Shown here: positions 48,458 through 58,825 of the stretch, in pieces
How positions within the stretch are numbered: the first letter of the stretch is position 1
Layout: every line of letters starts with the position of its first letter
Assembly (NCBI RefSeq): GCF_038396675.1
Contig: NC_088934.1
Coordinates: 51,075,001-51,139,000 of the forward strand
DNA: 64,000 nt
DNA from: Hydra vulgaris
Taxonomy: Eukaryota > Cnidaria > Hydrozoa > Anthoathecata > Hydridae
Direction of reading: 5' to 3'
Position numbers and translations under genes: made by a program
Notes under the pieces: generated by a model
The model's input: the letters and a program-made list of their open reading frames with translations, nothing else
Databases searched by the model: none
Told to the model about the DNA's origin: nothing

Positions 48458-48782
48458 GGGATCGTCCGTAGATTACTCAACGCTCTAAATAATAATTTAC
48501 ACGCAAATATATTTAAAAACTCAAATATATTTAAAAAAACTGAAATATATTTAAAAAAACTGAAATATATTTAAAAAAGCTCAAGTATATTTAAAAAAAA
48601 ACTCAAATATATTTAAAAAACAGATGAAGGAGATGTTAAATTTTATTTACGCTGCATTTTTATTAATCTTTATGTGTTAATTAAGTTTTTTAATTGAATT
48701 AAGACACTGCAAGGAAAACTTTGAATCTTTTTTGTTTTGTTTATTGTGAAAGTTTGCGTTACGTAATTTACGGACTATCCCT
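48458..48782. mobile_element. MITE with internal 21-bp tandem repeat
   Basis: Ends 'gggatcgtccgtagattact' and, mirrored, 'gggatagtccgtaaattacg' give about 26-bp inverted termini followed by aacgc on both sides. Six units of about 21 bp around 'caaatatatttaaaaa' fill 48502-48620. Confidence 0.75.
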
Positions 48783-48851
48783 TTAATGTAATTAAATTTG
48801 ATTGCTTAAGTAATTATAAATTACCTGACCAATAAAGTTTAATTGCGTAAA

Positions 48852-49240
48852 AAGGATTGTCCATAAATAACATAACGCAAATTTTTTTAAAAAACAAAAG
48901 CAAAATCTCTTATGAAACAAAATTTTTTGTTTGAAACTATTATACTTAAGGATCGTCCATAAATTACATAACGCGAAATTAAACTTATAGACATAAGACA
49001 AAGGATTAAAATATTTCCCTCGGAGTGTCATTAATTAAACTAAGTACACAACCTAAAAAGTCATTAAACTAAGTACACAACCTAAAAAGTTCCGCATTTA
49101 AACCTAAAAAAAATTAATTAAATTAACTACACAACCCCAAAAAGTCCCGCAAAAATCGCTGTGCCAAAAAACAATTTGATCTCCTACCTTATACTTATAT
49201 TTTTTAAACAACTTTTGCGTTGCGTAGTTTATATACAATC
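48852..49240. mobile_element. MITE cluster, same end family
   Basis: 'ggattgtccataaataacat' at 48853 and 'ggatcgtccataaattacat' at 48951 are two left-type ends in the same orientation. One mirrored end lies at about 49210-49238 ('gcgttgcgtagtttatatac'). This looks like one element inserted next to, or partly duplicated within, another. Confidence 0.6.
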
Positions 49241-49458
49241 TCTTAATTAAATAAAACACTTAAATTTCATTAGAGTTTTTGTTTTTGTTGATAAAAAAAA
49301 TTTATTCAAATTTGTTCAGAATTAGGGAGTTTAGTCACGTGATTTTTTATCACGGAAAAAAAAACTTTCGGTTTGATATTGAAAAACTTCGTTCAAAATA
49401 CAAAGGAAATGATTTTATGTAGGTGTCGAAGAATAAAAACCCACCCATGAAAACTAAT

Positions 49459-49561
<103 letters not shown>

Positions 49562-49807
49562 ATGTATTATTTTTCAGAAAAGAACGTAGAACATTTATTT
49601 ATGTGATGCCGACAGCTTCCTCTTGAACTGAAAAGTTATTCTATTTTAAATGATTCAATTTTGTGTAAATACCAGTAAATTAAGATAGTTCATCTGGAAT
49701 CACGTGAAAATAGGTTCTGCAGCTATTTATTTGTTATGTACATAACTTTTTGATTAAAAAAAATAAATTATATAGGGTGGGTTTTTTGTTTTCTTTAAAG
49801 TGATTTA

Positions 49808-49893
49808 GGAAAACATTACAACGCAAAAGGAAAACATTACAACGCAAAAAGGAAAACATTACAACGCAAAAAGGAAAACATTACAACGCAAAA
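49808..49893 (+). repeat. 21-22 bp tandem repeat at LINE 5' end
   Basis: Four units of ggaaaacattacaacgcaaa(a/aa) start at 49808, 49829, 49851 and 49873. The last runs into ORF1 coding sequence (ENITTQNINEKL), so the unit is a duplicated piece of ORF1 and of mixed 21/22-bp length, which breaks the reading frame. Confidence 0.9.
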
Positions 49894-49894
49894 T

Positions 49895-50320
49895 ATAAAT
49901 GAAAAGCTAAGAAAGTTTGAAGATAGATCGAGAAGAAATAATTTAAGAATAGACGGATTACCAGAAAGTGTGAAAGAAACATGGAATGAAACTGAGGAGA
50001 AAGTTAAATTATTTTTAGTAAATAAATTGGGACTAAATGAAATAGAAATCGAACGAGCTCATCGAAACGGAGTCAGAAAAGAAGGATCCTCTAGAACAGT
50101 TATAATGAAGTTGTTAAGATACAATGATAAAACGAAAATTCTAAAAGAGTCATATAGACTAAAAGGTACAAAGACTTATATAAACGAAGATTTTTCCCAT
50201 GAGACTGTCAATATTAGGAAAAGACTCCTGGCTGAAGTAAAAGAAAGACGCAATAATGGTGAAAATGTTGGTTTAAGGTATGACAAAATTATTAAATTAA
50301 ATAATATCCAAAAAAAATAA
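49895..50320 (+). pseudogene. LINE ORF1p, N-terminally truncated
   Basis: The open frame carries the conserved end of a coiled-coil (NEKLRKFEDRSRRNN) and the nucleic-acid-binding domain (LRIDGLPESVKETW, EIERAHRNG, SSRTVIMKLLRY, TYINEDFSHETVNIRKRLL), ending at 50320. The first in-frame ATG is only at 49970, inside the domain. The upstream coiled-coil half seen at 25368 is absent. No internal stop. In the family this protein chaperones LINE RNA. Confidence 0.8.
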
Positions 50321-50345
50321 CACTTATTTCCGATATTTATATCTT

Positions 50346-50348
50346 AGC

Positions 50349-50388
<40 letters not shown>

Positions 50389-50525
50389 GTGTATGGGTAT
50401 GTGTGTGTGTGTATATATGTATATATGTATGTGTATATATGTATATGTATATATATATATATGTGTGTATATGTGTATGTGTGTATATATATGTATATAT
50501 GTGTGTGTATGTATATGTATGCGTG
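50346..50525. repeat. TA/TG-rich microsatellite between ORF1 and ORF2
   Basis: About 180 bp of mixed (TA)n, (TG)n and tatgtatatg units fill the ORF1-ORF2 interval, where the 25270 copy has about 50-100 bp of ordinary sequence. Confidence 0.9.
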
Positions 50526-50554
50526 TAGGTTTTTAAACTGTTAAATTTTTTATT

Positions 50555-53500
50555 ATGGCAATGACGGAAACAAAATATTTTGAAATTTTTGATAAAGAAA
50601 ACACTCTTCTTCTGAACAATAACAACGACCCGGACAAAAATTTTTTTGAAAACAACTCATTTAAGTCTAATTACTACAGCATCGAAGAATTATCTTGTTT
50701 TATAAATGCGTCACAAAATACATTTTCAGCGCTGACATTAAATATACGCAGCATGAGTAAAAACTTTGAAAACTTTAAAGATATGCTAAAAGACATAAGT
50801 CACGAATTTACGGTAATATGCCTTTTAGAAACATGGTGCAAAGACGAAAATACCATAAACTCAAATTTTCAATTACAAGGATATAAAGCTCTCCATCAAA
50901 CTCGTAGTAGAGGTACTGGCGGAGGAATATGTTTCTACATACATAATACAATACACTTTAAAAAAGTAGAAAGCCTCAGCATACTGAACGCAAACTGTGA
51001 ACTTTTCACGGTTGAATTAACAAACCAAAATAAAGCAAATGCGTATATAAGTGGCTTATATAGGCCGCCAGATGGCAATATAAAATCTTTTAAAAAACAT
51101 ATAAATCTGTACCTAAAACTGGCTAAAAATAAGCGCTTATATATAATGGGAGATACTAATTTGGATCTTTTAAAAATAAAAACTAATAGCAATGTCAAAT
51201 GCTTTTTAAATAATCTCTTACAGCACGGCGTAGTACCCTTAATAAATAAGCCGACTCGAGTAACTCTCCAAACCGCTACCCTCATCGATAACATATTTAC
51301 AAATAATACTATAAAATTTAACATTCAAAGCGGAATAATAAAATCTGACATAAGTGACCATTTTCCAATATTTTTTCTACTTAACAATTTCAACAACAAA
51401 AAAGAAAACAAAACAATGATTATAACAAAAAGGCAAATAAATCAAACAAATTTAACAAAGTTCCGCAGTAACTTAGCAATGGAAAACTGGGATCAGGTTG
51501 TTAATTGCAAAGATACTAACACAGCTTACAATATTTTTAAACTCACTTTTGCAAGTTTGTACGAAAAAGCGTTTCCGAAGCTTGAACAGTTAACTAAACT
51601 CAAAAACCTTAAAAGTCCTTGGATGACAAAAGGTCTTATCAAATCTTCAAAAAAAAAACAAAAGCTTTATGAAAAGTTTTTGAAAAAAAAGACTTATAAA
51701 AACGAAAAAATATATAAACAATACAAAAATCTATTTGAAAAATTAAAAAAGCATTCAAAAAAAAACTATTATTGCAATTTATTAGAAAACTATAGCGGTA
51801 ACACAAAAAAAACATGGGGCGTAATTAAAGAGGTAACAGGGAAAAAAAAAGATGCCACAAAAGTATTCCCGCAATACTTAAAAACAGATGAGAATGATAC
51901 AGTAGCCAATAAGGCAATAGATATTGCAGAGAAATTTAATAATTATTTCATAAAAATTGGGGAAAAACTAGCTAATAAAATAACTCCTGGAAAAAAATGT
52001 TATAAATCGTATTTAGAAAAAAAAACGTCAGTTATGAACGAGCTTGATATAATTCCGGATGAGCTTAAAAAAGCATTTAATACCTTACAACAAAACAAAA
52101 GTCCAGGTCTAGATGACATTAGCGTGAACGTTGTAAAAAATGTCTACGATATTATTGAATATCCCCTTCTGCATATCTGTAATCTGTCTTTAAAAAATGG
52201 GGTATTCCCTGATCAGCTAAAGCTAGCAAAAGTTGTTCCTATATTTAAAAGCGGAGATGATTCTATAGCTTCTAACTACAGGCCTATTTCTATTTTATCT
52301 TGCATTTCAAAAATATTAGAGCGCATAATGCACAATAGGCTTTACAACTACCTGTTAAACCACCACCTGCTTAATAATAACCAATATGGTTTTCAAAAAC
52401 ACCATTCAACAGAACACGCTATAGCCAAACTTGTCAACGAAATTTTAAATGGGTTTGACAACAATAAATACACTCTTGGGGTTTTTCTCGATCTTTCAAA
52501 AGCGTTTGACACAGTTGACCATGAGATTCTTCTTTATAAACTGTATAATTATGGAATAAGAAATAACAATTTAAAATGGTTTCGCTCTTACCTTAATAAT
52601 CGGAAACAAGCTTTATCATATGACAACACTGTAACACGACTTAAAAACATTACTTGTGGGGTCCCACAAGGGTCAATTCTTGGTCCATTGTTATTCCTCG
52701 TTTACATTAACGATATCTACTTATCTTCTAAAATACTTAACTTTGTCCTTTTTGCTGATGATACGCAAGTATTCTTTAGCCACACAAACATTAGCCTATT
52801 ATTTAACACTGTTAATCAAGAACTTGAGAACCTGAACGAATGGTTTAAGGCTAACAAACTCTCTTTAAATGTCGAAAAAAGTAAATATATTCTTTTTACA
52901 AAATTATCAAAATCTGAAACCCTCCCCTTAAAACTACCTGATTTACTAATTGATAAAACAAAACTTAAACGAGAATACTCAATCAAGTTTTTAGGCGTAA
53001 TTCTTAATGAACATATTAGCTGGAGTAATCATATCAAAGTAATAGAAAATAAAATATCTAAAATTATTGGTATTATGTATAAAACAAAACATCTCCTGAA
53101 CGCAAATTGTTTAAAAAATATTTATTTTGCATTTATTCATAGCTACATCAGCTACTGCAACGTTATCTGGGCAAGTACTTATCCTTCAAAGTTAAATACA
53201 ATCTACAAAATACAAAAACGAGCAAGTCGCTTGATATTAAATGCAAATAAATACGCTAGTGCCAGACCACTACTAAGAGAACTTGGAGTGCCTAATGTCT
53301 ATGAAATAAATATTCTTAATATACTTATTTTTATGTTCAAGTTTAAAAATGGTATGCTACCAAGCATTTTCCAAACTTACTTTTTTTCTTTAAACCACAA
53401 ATACGAAACTAAATACTCAATAAATAACTTTATTATACCTAAAACATTATTAAAACAAGCTGATTTTTCGATATCTTGCCGAGGGCCGCGGTTATGGAAC

Positions 53501-53611
53501 TTAGTTTTAACGAGTAATATAAAAACTTTAACCTCAACTCAACAATTTAAACGTGCAACAAAACAACACTTATTTGATTTTGATACAAAGCAATTACTAT
53601 CTTTTTATTAA
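50555..53611 (+). CDS. LINE ORF2: endonuclease-reverse transcriptase, intact
   Basis: 1018 residues without a stop. An exonuclease-endonuclease-phosphatase domain lies at about 60-285: LNIRSM, CLLETW, GTGGGICFY, SGLYRPPDG, GDTNLDLL, and SDISDHFPI with catalytic Asp268-His269. A basic linker follows (SPWMTKGLIKSSKKKQKLY, near 350-375). The RT lies at about 510-780: NKSPGLDDIS, FKSGDDSIASNYRPIS, GVFLDLSKAFDTVDHEIL, CGVPQGSILGPLLFLVYIND, and the FADD metal site with Asp735-Asp736. A CR1/Jockey-type C-terminal region (ANKLSLNVEKSKY, FLGVILNEHISW, ASRLILNANK) completes it. All expected catalytic residues are visible, so the enzyme could be active and could also mobilise other RNAs. The start ATG at 50555 is preceded by ttatt and the microsatellite. 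Confidence 0.95.
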   Translation: MAMTETKYFEIFDKENTLLLNNNNDPDKNFFENNSFKSNYYSIEELSCFINASQNTFSALTLNIRSMSKNFENFKDMLKDISHEFTVICLLETWCKDENTINSNFQLQGYKALHQTRSRGTGGGICFYIHNTIHFKKVESLSILNANCELFTVELTNQNKANAYISGLYRPPDGNIKSFKKHINLYLKLAKNKRLYIMGDTNLDLLKIKTNSNVKCFLNNLLQHGVVPLINKPTRVTLQTATLIDNIFTNNTIKFNIQSGIIKSDISDHFPIFFLLNNFNNKKENKTMIITKRQINQTNLTKFRSNLAMENWDQVVNCKDTNTAYNIFKLTFASLYEKAFPKLEQLTKLKNLKSPWMTKGLIKSSKKKQKLYEKFLKKKTYKNEKIYKQYKNLFEKLKKHSKKNYYCNLLENYSGNTKKTWGVIKEVTGKKKDATKVFPQYLKTDENDTVANKAIDIAEKFNNYFIKIGEKLANKITPGKKCYKSYLEKKTSVMNELDIIPDELKKAFNTLQQNKSPGLDDISVNVVKNVYDIIEYPLLHICNLSLKNGVFPDQLKLAKVVPIFKSGDDSIASNYRPISILSCISKILERIMHNRLYNYLLNHHLLNNNQYGFQKHHSTEHAIAKLVNEILNGFDNNKYTLGVFLDLSKAFDTVDHEILLYKLYNYGIRNNNLKWFRSYLNNRKQALSYDNTVTRLKNITCGVPQGSILGPLLFLVYINDIYLSSKILNFVLFADDTQVFFSHTNISLLFNTVNQELENLNEWFKANKLSLNVEKSKYILFTKLSKSETLPLKLPDLLIDKTKLKREYSIKFLGVILNEHISWSNHIKVIENKISKIIGIMYKTKHLLNANCLKNIYFAFIHSYISYCNVIWASTYPSKLNTIYKIQKRASRLILNANKYASARPLLRELGVPNVYEINILNILIFMFKFKNGMLPSIFQTYFFSLNHKYETKYSINNFIIPKTLLKQADFSISCRGPRLWNLVLTSNIKTLTSTQQFKRATKQHLFDFDTKQLLSFY

Positions 53612-54178
53612 AAATTTTGATAATGTTATTTAATTAATATCTAATAAATTGACGCAACATGTTAATTATATTGTATGGTACTTAAAAACATGTTTGATAT
53701 TATTCTATATTATAATAATAACGCAATTTGTAAATGCAATATTTATTATAACTTACGCCATTTGTAGATGGAATATAAAACAGAATTTATTTGGTTTTGT
53801 ATGTATATATGAACGGACTTATATTTGCATGTATGTGTGTGTGTGTGTGTGCGTGTATAATAAAAATAAAAGTAGAATAAAATAGAAAATTAAAAATAAT
53901 AATAATTTTAAAAAATAATTAAAAATTTTTTTTTTTTTTCTTTTTCTTTTTTTTCTGCAAATAGTAAATTGATTGTTAAATCAGTTTTCTCTTTAGTTTC
54001 TACTTTCCTTTTTCATTTTTATCGGCTGAATTTTTTAGTTATATTAACGAGGCTGGATGATAAGACCATGTCTTCTGCCGGCTCCGGTCGAAACTTTAAT
54101 GTTATATTTTTATGTTGTAAAAACATTGTAAAAGCTTATTTCTTTTTAATGACGAAATAAATAAATAAATAAATAAAA
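53612..54178 (+). other. LINE 3' UTR and tail
   Basis: Holds a short (TG)n (53836-53852), a T-rich stretch (about 53929-53955) and the block 'ggctggatgataagaccatg' with 'tcttctgccggctccggtc', which can pair in part (ccggc/gccgg) and is conserved in position with 32960-33010. It ends in (TAAA/AAAT) units. Confidence 0.7.
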
Positions 54179-54463
54179 ATTTTTAGAAATACCCCCGTTT
54201 TATTACGCGCACTGCGCTTAACTAAGTGATAACTTTCTGCGGATTTCTTAGTTACTCTACTATTCAATCTTCCATATGGAAAAAAAGATCTGTTATTTTT
54301 ATTGAACATTATTATACATACATTTTTTTGCATTAATGCTGATATTGATATAGTATGATTTTGGTTGATATATTTCTAGCCGAACTTTTTTGATAAATAT
54401 TTATTATTAACTTTCAAAACAAGATTTATTAAATCATTTACTGAAGACTTCAGTAAATATAAA

Positions 54464-54526
54464 CTAAATATAAAATTAGAAACAAATTACTTCAGTGAAG
54501 TAATTTGTTTCTAATTTTATATTTAG
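54464..54526. repeat. Perfect 31-bp-arm palindrome
   Basis: ctaaatataaaattagaaac and the next 11 bases are exactly mirrored around a single central G at 54495. A smaller palindrome (tttactgaagacttcagtaaa) sits just before it. Confidence 0.95.
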
Positions 54527-55907
54527 GTAAAAACTTGTAGTCAGTAAATAAATAAAAGTGTTTATTTACTGATAAGTAGATAAAAAAATTGAATCGTTCA
54601 AGGGAGGTGAAATAACAAATTTTCTCTTATTATTGTTACTGTTCAAGATTCTCCAGAAGCCAGGAGAGCCTTATTTTTAAGATAAAATACGAGATTTCAT
54701 GACCTGAGAATAGAAGGTCTTGGCGTTAAACAAAGGCTTTTTGCAATGGTTTCTAGCAATAGTACTCAGACGTCTGTTTTCTGGAGAATTATTTTGCTGA
54801 TAGAGTTAGAAGTAATGGTTTTGATTGGAAATTGTAGCAGCTCAATGTGAGGTAACCTATTGAGAAGGGTGAAGCTTGTTATAGAATTGTCAAGAGAAAG
54901 TAAAACAATTCCGTGCTACCCTGCAAACTAGAAATTATGTAAGAAATAGATTGAAAAACAAACAAACTTAAAGAATGTTGTGATTGAATATTCTCAGTAT
55001 GCTTGAAATGGCTGATGATACGGCGATGGTCATAAAGCTTCTTACTCATTTGCACAAACCTGCACTTAAAACAAACGAATTCTGCATCACAACAGGTTTT
55101 TCTCAAGTCCTTAATAGTAGGGAGACAACTTTTATTAATTTTTGTAAAAATTTTCTACCCATTCAAAGCTTAATTAAACCCCCATTCCCCTATTAACTAA
55201 TTTTTACTTGTTGTAAACAATAACCTTATATCTGAAAACTAATATAAAAAAAAAATCAGGCAATAGCGGCTTTAAAAATAAGAAAATATTTGTTTCTTTC
55301 ACTGACAAAAACAAAAACTCTTGGTGTAAACAGGCTATAACAATAGCTGACCTATTAAACCTCAATTTGTCGAAAATGAGCTTTTAGTTTATTTCTCACC
55401 AAAGTATAAAATTTATATCAGCATATTAAATCCTATTAAAGTTATAATAAAACAGATGCTCAAAATGCAATTGACCTCATGCCACGCTAGAATTAAATAA
55501 TTCTAAGCGTGTTTTGTTTGAAATATCATTTCGGATTTTTAAACCCAACTTTTTTAAATCAAAAATACTAATATTGTGACCTAAAAAAAATTCCCTCTCT
55601 CTCCCTTTTATTAAAATCCCCATTCTTTTCTACCCCATTGTTTTTAAAGTCTGGGCTAAAATTCCTATCCCCCATTTTATTCCCCCCTTTTCTTGTATTA
55701 AGTACTAGAGAGTAAAGACTTTTTATAAAAGAAAAGTCAAGTGTGTCTGCCAGTTTTTGTTTTGTATTTTGGGGGCGCACTTCAATTTTTGAGCGACTAA
55801 AAGCTCGACATAAAGCTAGTTTTATAAAGAGTGCCTGTACCTGCTGTTGCTGCACATTACACAGAACTATCACCTAACTGATTTAGAGAAACTAGTGCTT
55901 ATTAGAA

Positions 55908-55993
55908 ACACTGCTTTAAAATACTTTTTGTATTTAAAGCAGTGCTTTAAAATACAGAAAGTATTTTAAAGCACTAATTTAAAATACTTTCTG
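55908..55993. repeat. Cluster of overlapping hairpins
   Basis: The motif 'tgctttaaaatac' occurs with its complement three to four times in alternating orientation. 55942-55974 is a perfect 14-bp-arm hairpin with loop agaaa. Confidence 0.85.
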
Positions 55994-58187
55994 TTTTATA
56001 CGAATATTTAGGCTCTTCCTAATGAATTAAAAACTTTTAAGATTTTAAAAAAAACCTATTTAGCTTCAAATTTTGAATGACTTAAAAGTATATTTTGAAT
56101 GACTTAAACGAACAAGTTTGGAAAAGTTTTTCCAAAAAAGCCTTATAGTCACACTTCATTTCTTCTAGTTTGCTATTGTGTCTCTATTTATTTATATTAA
56201 AAATAACATTATTTTTCTCAAAACTATTTATTTTAAAAATGCATCCTCAACAAATTCATGTCTTTTGTAGTTTCAGACAGGGAAGACATGGTTGTTAAAA
56301 CAAGACAACTATTGCCAAAACGACATTTTTTGATAATTTTGTTAATGAGCCATGTTATCTTTTTTTTTCTTCTAAAAATCAACAGCGAGAAAAATGACTT
56401 TAAGTATCTCTAAATCATTTTAAGTTTTCACTTGTACAAAATAGTTTGAAGTTTTAAATGATTGGGATAAACGTTACATTAAGTTGATTCAAGATTTTAT
56501 AGCGAGAACACATGAAAAGAAAACATTTTGTTTGTAGGACATACTTTGGCTTTATTATTGTAAGATAATATAATTGTATAACTGTTTAGAATATTTTTCA
56601 TATAATATATAAATTAACAAATTGTAGCTATTACTAAGGCTAAAATTTTTTAGAGTTTTGATTTTTCAACTCGCTAATGTCTATGCAAATTTTAATTTTT
56701 TTTTTTGTACCCTAGGTTATCCAAAAGAAGAAATAAATATTAGGTAAAAAAAAATCAAAAAAAAGCAATATCGAAAAAATATGATAATATAAATAATAAA
56801 TATTATCAGTAAAAATAGAGTGTAAATATCAATTTAAATATTTTTCTAAAATAAAACTTCTTATTCTATAGGATTTGTCAATGTAATCTAAACCATTGTT
56901 ATTTGCGTTTTTTAAATTCCCAGATATCTGTATACAAAATTTAAAAACTAAAATCCCTTTTTTAAATTTAAATTTGTAGTGTTTGAAGTGTGGATACGAG
57001 TTTTAAAAAATAAGACTATCGATTTATTTGTCCACTTTTAAACAATAAGAAGTCGACAAATAAGTCGACAAATGTAATTAAAACTTTGTAATATGTAGTA
57101 TCAGAATATATTGTTTTGTCGAAATAAATTATAATAAAAATAATAAAGTATCGTATCATACATAAAGTGCACATACATCGAATAAATTTTTGGTTTAGGC
57201 AGGCAGTCAATAAATAAAAAATAAAAAAATTGAATCGTAATTATTCATTTATTTTTTGACATTATTCAATTTTTAATTATTTCAATTTAGTCAATTTCTG
57301 TTAACTTCCATTTTATTCTGCTTTTTAGATTTTTAATACCATTTCTTTTTTCACAAATTCAGTATAATTCTCTATTTTTTATTAATCAAAAAAGTTTCTT
57401 TTCTAATTAATTCAATTAGGCTGTTTTCTACACCGTTACTACTACACTCATTTTGTTTTAAACTCAAATAAAAAAATTAGAAAAATAAAAATGCAAAAAC
57501 TAAAACAAAATTGACATTCCTAAAGCACTTTCTAAAAATAAAATTAATTTGATATAATTTCCTATAAGACCAAAATTTTATCAGAAAATCAATTTAAAAA
57601 AGCAAAGCCATGTATATTTTATTTTAAAAGTGAGATTCATATTTGAAACCTTTAAAAGTAACAACTGAATCGATGTATACAAAAACATTCTAAGTCATAA
57701 AAACCATTTTTTCGGTGAACAAGAAAAAACTTATTAAATCCAAAATTATTACTTTAATAAATTCAAAAAAAAAATCTGGATGCTATTTGACATCTTAAAA
57801 TATAAGATTTGTTAAAAAATATATCGAAATTTGTGATACATATAAATGTGTTATACATAGTTAAAGTTGCCTGACTTGAAAATAGTTTTTATGACTTAAA
57901 ACGTTTTTGAATACATCGATTCAATTGTTATACGATTATAAATACAATTCATTACACACGGCTCTTTATAATTTATTTTATTTAATAAATTTATGTTTTT
58001 ACTTTTTATATTTCAATATATGCATAAAAATAGACATATATACATATACATATATATATATATATATATACATATACAGTATTGGACAAAACATTTTCAA
58101 CCAACATCGAGCAATGCTAAAAAGTGTTCCTAATTATACATGTCTTAAAAACAAAACGAACTATACTACTACAGCCAAACAGTTCAG

Positions 58188-58223
58188 GAGTCTGGAGTAA
58201 TAGCATGCCATAACTCCAGACTC
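58188..58223. repeat. Small inverted repeat in Tc1-like 5' region
   Basis: gagtctggagt and actccagactc, 11-bp perfect arms separated by 14 bases. Confidence 0.85.
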
Positions 58224-58350
58224 AGAGCAATAAGCTGACAGGTGACAACACACAGGCAGAATTTCGTTGACAAGTGACATATTGCAGCGGACAAGTGACA
58301 TTTTGCAGCGGACGTGACAACGTCACCAAAGTTTTTTGATAATTAAAGAA

Positions 58351-58523
58351 AGTATCCAGAAGTTTCCAGAAGTTTCCAGAAGTATGCAGAAGCTTCCAGA
58401 AGTTTCCAGAAGAAGCATCTGGATGCATCCAGTAGCATCCAGAAATATCCAGAAACATTCAGAAGCATCCAGACGCATCCAGAAGCTTCCAGAAACATTG
58501 AAAGGAAGCATCTAGAATCTTCC
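58351..58523 (+). promoter_or_regulatory. Extended heat-shock-element array
   Basis: From 58351 to 58410 six 10-bp units agtttccaga (with variants) give the strict HSF pattern nTTCnnGAAn: alternating TTC and GAA every five bases, ten of twelve pentamers perfect (exceptions ATC near 58354 and ATG near 58384). From 58431 to 58500 seven more 10-bp units of agaagcatcc type continue the phase with ATC often in place of TTC. A last GAAtcTTC lies at 58515-58522. A typical heat-shock promoter has three to six pentamers per element, so this is unusually long. It lies about 30-200 bp upstream of the TATA box. Confidence 0.85.
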
Positions 58524-58550
58524 ATAAAAGGTTCACACAGATTCATTTTA

Positions 58551-58587
58551 CTATATAAGAGACTTGTAAATCGACATGTAATTCAGT
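58551..58587 (+). promoter_or_regulatory. Core promoter: TATA box and initiator
   Basis: ctatataag (TATA from 58552) is followed 33 bases later by ttcagt (A at 58585), a TCAGT-type initiator. Spacing from the TATA box to the initiator A fits a focused promoter. The leader that follows (58586-58825) is A-rich, lacks an ATG in a good context apart from one at 58594 in a different reading phase, and contains possible splice donors (gtaaat 58771, gtaagc 58795). Confidence 0.65.
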
Positions 58588-58825
58588 CAGTATATGGAAG
58601 TCAATCAGTCAGTATTATCAAGACAGTTTATCGAAGTGAGTTTTATCAAAGAATTTTATCAAAGAACATCAATACAAGAAGTGAAATACAACAAGTGTTT
58701 CATTACATCAATACAATCCACATCCAACCAAGACGTTGTGTTCCACAGAGCATTATTGAATCATCACAAGGTAAATAAAACACGGTAAGCCTTGAGAAGC
58801 GTGATTATTTATATTTATTATTTCT

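Larger units (their letters stand above)
49808..54178 (+). mobile_element. Young CR1/Jockey-type LINE
   Basis: Partial ORF1 (from about 49893), intact ORF2 (50555-53611), a 3' UTR and a terminal (TAAA)n-like tail at 54152-54176. The 3' UTR ends 'gacgaaataaataaataaat', as in the 25270 copy, and shares 'gatgataagac' sequence with it. The ORF1 N-terminal half is missing and is replaced by four 21-22 bp tandem units, so the copy is 5' truncated or rearranged. Confidence 0.85.
54179..58076. other. Unannotated AT-rich interval with palindromes
   Basis: No supported gene or TE coding piece. Noted: perfect palindromes at 54464-54526 and around 55908-55993, a GC-richer patch at 55580-55880 with an unassigned 101-codon minus frame, and poly(T/A) runs. 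Confidence 0.4.

Noticed and set aside
55568-55873. 101-codon minus-strand frame in a GC-richer patch
   Set aside because: No domain, no recognisable start context and no similarity I can name; not strong enough to call a gene.
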